From the NCBI GenBank assembly GCA_946626265.1, contig CAMOUE010000071.1:1-9700 (forward strand): a stretch of DNA of 9,700 nt, read 5' to 3'. This document shows positions 7,923 to 9,700 of the stretch, piece by piece. The DNA is from an uncultured Eggerthellaceae bacterium (GTDB lineage: Bacteria > Actinomycetota > Coriobacteriia > Coriobacteriales > Eggerthellaceae). Position 1 is the stretch's first letter; each line of letters opens with the position of its first letter. The position numbers and the translations under genes were made by a program. Below the pieces are notes generated by a model. It made no database searches. It was not told the origin of the DNA and saw only the letters and a list, made by a program, of their open reading frames with translations.

Positions 7923-7947
7923 AGTATTTAAACTAAAAGTTAATACT
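7923..7947. promoter_or_regulatory. Inverted repeat abutting the LysR gene, candidate autoregulatory operator
   Basis: Left arm AGTATT-TA-AACT (7923-7934) and right arm AGTTAATACT (7938-7947) are complementary across all ten bases of the right arm, with a two-base bulge on the left and an AAA centre. The dyad ends only 15 bases before the ATG at 7963, where a bound regulator would block its own transcription. It is much longer than expected by chance in a GC-rich genome. Confidence 0.45.
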
Positions 7948-7962
7948 ATGAATCGAGGTGCC

Positions 7963-8850
7963 ATGTACGACAAGCGGCTCGACGCAGTCATCACGACAGC
8001 TAAGTTGGGCAGTTTCAGCAAGGCGGCTAAGGAAATGGGCTATTCGATCCCCGCGCTCATCAAGCAGGTTAACGGGTTCGAGAGCCAGACGGGTGTCACC
8101 GTTTTCGAGCGATCGAACAAGGGCATTGAGCTCACCCCGAGCGGACGTGCGTTCATCGAAGACGCCAAAGACATCATCGCCCGCTGCAACCAGGCCATCG
8201 AGAAAGCGCATCGCAACCAAGCTCAAGCCGCCAACCTGGTCAGGGTTGGCATTTCGCTTTACCAATCAGGCCAGCCTATTCTCGAACTGTGCCAAAAGCT
8301 GTTCGTCAACGGCACCGATCTCAGCATTCAGTTCATCCCAGTTGCCGACACCTACGAGTCGTACAAGCACATGATTGAGCACTTCGGCGAAGACGTCGAC
8401 GTGCTCACGAGCACCCGCATGCCCGAAGAGGACGAACGTAACTGCAACCTCGAGATTTTGGGCAACCCCTTCATCTGCTTGATGGTCCCCTTCAATGACG
8501 AGCTCGCCAAATACGACACGGTCAACGTCTCCGACCTTTCAGGCCGGCGCATCCACGTGCCCGCGCGGGGCAACACCTACATCGATTCCGCGCGCGCGGA
8601 AATTGCAGAAGGCGCACATGGCGTCGAGTTCGTCGAGTTCCCCTTCTATACCATGGAGGTGTTCGACGCATGTGCGAACCAAGGCGACATCCTGCTGAGT
8701 AAGGAAATCTGGCGCGATGTGTACCCGCTGCTCAAAACCGTGAACGTGATCTGGAGCAGGACGATCCCCTACTGCTTGTACTACACCAAGAACCCCCGTC
8801 CCGCCGTCATGCGGTTCGTGGAAGACGTCAGGGCTCTCATCGAGCAATAG
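7963..8850 (+). CDS. LysR-type transcriptional regulator
   Basis: A 295-residue regulator of normal length for the family. Residues 1-65 form the winged helix-turn-helix, with LDAVITTAKLGSFSKAAKEM and the recognition-helix region up to QVNGFE, then the wing FERSNKGIELTPSGRAF. Residues ~90-295 are the effector-binding domain (for example RVGISLYQSGQPILELC and the FICLMVPFNDEL strand). ATG at 7963 is preferred because GAGGTG lies just before it and LysR proteins usually start a few residues ahead of this helix; an in-frame ATG at 7948 and longer starts back to 7819 would run through the operator dyad. It is divergent from the radical SAM-led operon, which is its likely target, and probably also represses itself. 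The effector is unknown: nothing in the operon names a small-molecule ligand. Confidence 0.92.
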   Translation: MYDKRLDAVITTAKLGSFSKAAKEMGYSIPALIKQVNGFESQTGVTVFERSNKGIELTPSGRAFIEDAKDIIARCNQAIEKAHRNQAQAANLVRVGISLYQSGQPILELCQKLFVNGTDLSIQFIPVADTYESYKHMIEHFGEDVDVLTSTRMPEEDERNCNLEILGNPFICLMVPFNDELAKYDTVNVSDLSGRRIHVPARGNTYIDSARAEIAEGAHGVEFVEFPFYTMEVFDACANQGDILLSKEIWRDVYPLLKTVNVIWSRTIPYCLYYTKNPRPAVMRFVEDVRALIEQ

Positions 8851-8860
8851 CCGCTTGCCG

Positions 8861-8879
8861 AGCGAAAGATGGATTCGCT
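8861..8879. terminator. Short hairpin between the LysR gene and the decayed frame
   Basis: AGCGAA (8861-8866) and TTCGCT (8874-8879) form a perfect six-pair stem with a seven-base loop, ten bases after the LysR stop and ending next to the stop of the opposing frame at 8880. There is no T-run on either side, so it is at best a weak intrinsic terminator. Confidence 0.25.
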
Positions 8880-9300
8880 TCACATTGAACGAGCTGAGTT
8901 GGTTCTGTAATCTGAGAGAGCTTGTCTGCTTGGACGCGCCGGGTGCGAAACTGGATGGCATCGATACTCCTCGCCAATCTGAACGATGCAGTCGTCAAGA
9001 CGCGACCCGAGGTTTTCCATCATGTAATTCTTCGCGATATAGACCCGGAGCCGAGCTGCGTCACCGTCACGAAAGGTTCGGGGGTACTGTTCTACGTTGC
9101 CGTAGGACTTGCCATCATCGCCGCCTATCACCGCAGGCAATGGCCTCATGAGCATGAGATTGCCCGAGAACATGTTAATGCGCACAAGCGGCTCGCCATC
9201 GGGCGCGAGCTCGGCATCTCCTGTCAGGATTTTCAGAACGTTGTCGTACGAGACGATGGGGACGCCGCTCCTGTTGACAATGAGCCCGACGGCGTCGACG
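8880..9300 (-). pseudogene. Decayed or truncated open frame of unknown family
   Basis: A single minus-strand frame stays open from an upstream TAG near 9352 down to TGA at 8880-8882. Beyond the acetyltransferase boundary it reads like real protein: VGLIVNRSGVPIVSYDNVL, then LVRINMFSGNLMLMRPLPAV, then RVYIAKNYMMENLGSRLDD. The residue mix is globular, unlike the Arg-rich shadow of the other frames. There is no plausible start: the only candidate is a GTG at 9185 in mid-frame without a good ribosome site. The last ~30 residues look out of frame, since another frame gives sequence of equally good character through about 8850. I do not recognise the family. It is probably the remnant of a gene whose front was lost when the acetyltransferase junction formed, or a foreign tail joined to that gene. 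Confidence 0.4.
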
Positions 9301-9700
9301 AGAGCCGTTTTCGAAGCGTTTGCGCAGGGCCCTTGCGGGGTTGCCGACGACTATGGTGTAGGGGCCGACGTCGCTTGCCACTACGCTGTTGGCCCCGATT
9401 ATCGCGCCGTCGCCGATGCGGACGCCCGGCATGACGACCGCGTTCTGGCCTATCCAGACGTCGTTGCCGATGACCGTGTCGCCCTTGAGCGGCATGTCCT
9501 CCGGCGAAGGTGCGTCCATGTCCCAGCCCTCGAGCGTGTAGAAAGGGAACGTGGAGACGGCGTTCATCTGGTGGTTAGCGCCGTTCATCACGAACTCGAC
9601 GCCCGCGGCTATCTGGCAGAACTTGCCTATGACTAGCCTGTCGCCGTTCCACTCGTAGAGGTGGGTCACGTGGCTCTCGAACTCGGAGTCCGCGATGTAG
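9175..9700 (-). pseudogene. CatB/Vat-type acetyltransferase, 3'-truncated copy (5' end beyond window)
   Basis: The frame enters from the right edge and shows the N-terminal and middle part of a left-handed beta-helix acetyltransferase: FESHVTHLYEWNGDRLVIGKFC, VEFVMNGANHQMNAVSTFPF (with the family's catalytic-histidine region NHQM), then GNDVWIGQNAVVMPGVRIGDGAIIGANSV and YTIVVGNPARALRKRF. Similarity ends after KRFEN at about 9307. A one-base insertion relative to the left copy shifts the frame there, and the rest to the stop at 9175 is Arg-rich nonsense. The C-terminal helix with FRWWD, found in the left fragment, is absent. The trimer and active-site core is encoded, so some activity is not excluded, but loss of the conserved tail suggests a pseudogene. 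Together with 453-701 it would reconstitute a full-length gene. Confidence 0.75.
9294..9420 (-). repeat. Right copy of acetyltransferase direct repeat
   Basis: Same orientation as 579-704. It contains the 32-base perfect run and ends at the shared TGCG at 9420, after which the right copy continues as acetyltransferase whereas the left copy becomes unrelated sequence. On the other side, 9294 is the last base that aligns. It marks the right boundary of the accessory block. Confidence 0.75.

Larger units (their letters stand above)
7796..7962. promoter_or_regulatory. Divergent promoter/operator region of LysR gene and operon
   Basis: This 167-base spacer between the divergent starts is clearly more AT-rich than its surroundings. 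Such an arrangement is classic for LysR-type regulators that control both themselves and the neighbouring operon. Two dyads are seen (7879-7889 and 7923-7947). A possible but weak operon promoter on the minus strand is TTGTAT (7885-7880) and TAACAA (7862-7857) with a 17-base spacer. On the plus strand TTGTTG (7916-7921) with a TAATAC-like hexamer at 7941 has a poor 19-base spacer. Promoter hexamers are therefore uncertain; the regulatory role of the region as a whole is well supported by context. Confidence 0.55.

Noticed and set aside
6998..7924. 308-codon open frame on the plus strand
   Set aside because: It is antisense to the radical SAM gene with its visible cluster cysteines, and it runs through the promoter region. 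No motif is seen.
8539..8961. 140-codon minus-strand frame with a plausible start at 8961
   Set aside because: Most of it is antisense to the LysR gene. Only the first ~37 codons are outside, and they show no recognisable content.
579..9420. Reading the flanking repeats as a transposon target-site duplication
   Set aside because: The repeats are over 110 bases, 85% identical, and fall in coding sequence of the same gene family, so they are gene homology. No terminal inverted repeats or transposase were seen.
1..9700. CRISPR arrays, tRNA or rRNA genes, riboswitches
   Set aside because: No regularly spaced repeats, cloverleaf-like segments or rRNA-like conserved stretches were found by reading both strands. 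The only sizeable non-coding stretches are the 167-base divergent spacer and the decayed segment near 8851-9300.

Overview
The window is a GC-rich (roughly 60% by eye) stretch from a bacterium. Protein character, codon choice and gene content look most like a gut Coriobacteriia/Eggerthellaceae actinobacterium; that assignment is inference, because no rRNA or other marker gene is present.

Layout. At the left edge (1-465, minus strand) is the start of a small P-loop kinase/NTPase gene that runs off the window. Its start overlaps the end of a fragment (453-701, minus) encoding only the C-terminal part of a CatB/Vat-type hexapeptide-repeat acetyltransferase. At the right edge (about 9294-9700, minus) lies the complementary piece of a similar acetyltransferase gene, with its N-terminal and middle part present and its C-terminus lost. 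The two pieces share about 115-127 bp at roughly 85% identity in the same orientation. The 8.6 kb between them looks like an accessory block that sits inside, or replaced DNA between, two acetyltransferase gene copies.

The block holds a tight four-gene minus-strand operon, in transcription order: a radical SAM protein (7795-6830), a large cytosolic BspA-type leucine-rich-repeat protein (6828-4195, TTG start), a DUF2201/VWA-like protein (4195-2429) and a MoxR-family AAA+ ATPase (2348-732). The first three junctions are one base or overlapping stop/start, which implies co-translation. A LysR-type regulator (7963-8850, plus) is divergent from the operon. The 167 bp between them is AT-rich and carries dyads suited to LysR binding. 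Between the LysR gene and the right acetyltransferase piece is a decayed minus-strand reading frame (about 8880-9300) that I cannot identify.

Working model. A MoxR-type ATPase plus a VWA/metal-binding partner is a known chaperone-like pairing (compare RavA-ViaA and CoxD-CoxE). Here it is coupled to an intracellular LRR protein that could recognise a target, and to a radical SAM enzyme that could modify one, all under a LysR regulator. I know of no characterised system with exactly this four-part composition. It is the best candidate in the window for an undescribed system, but its function cannot be read from the sequence.
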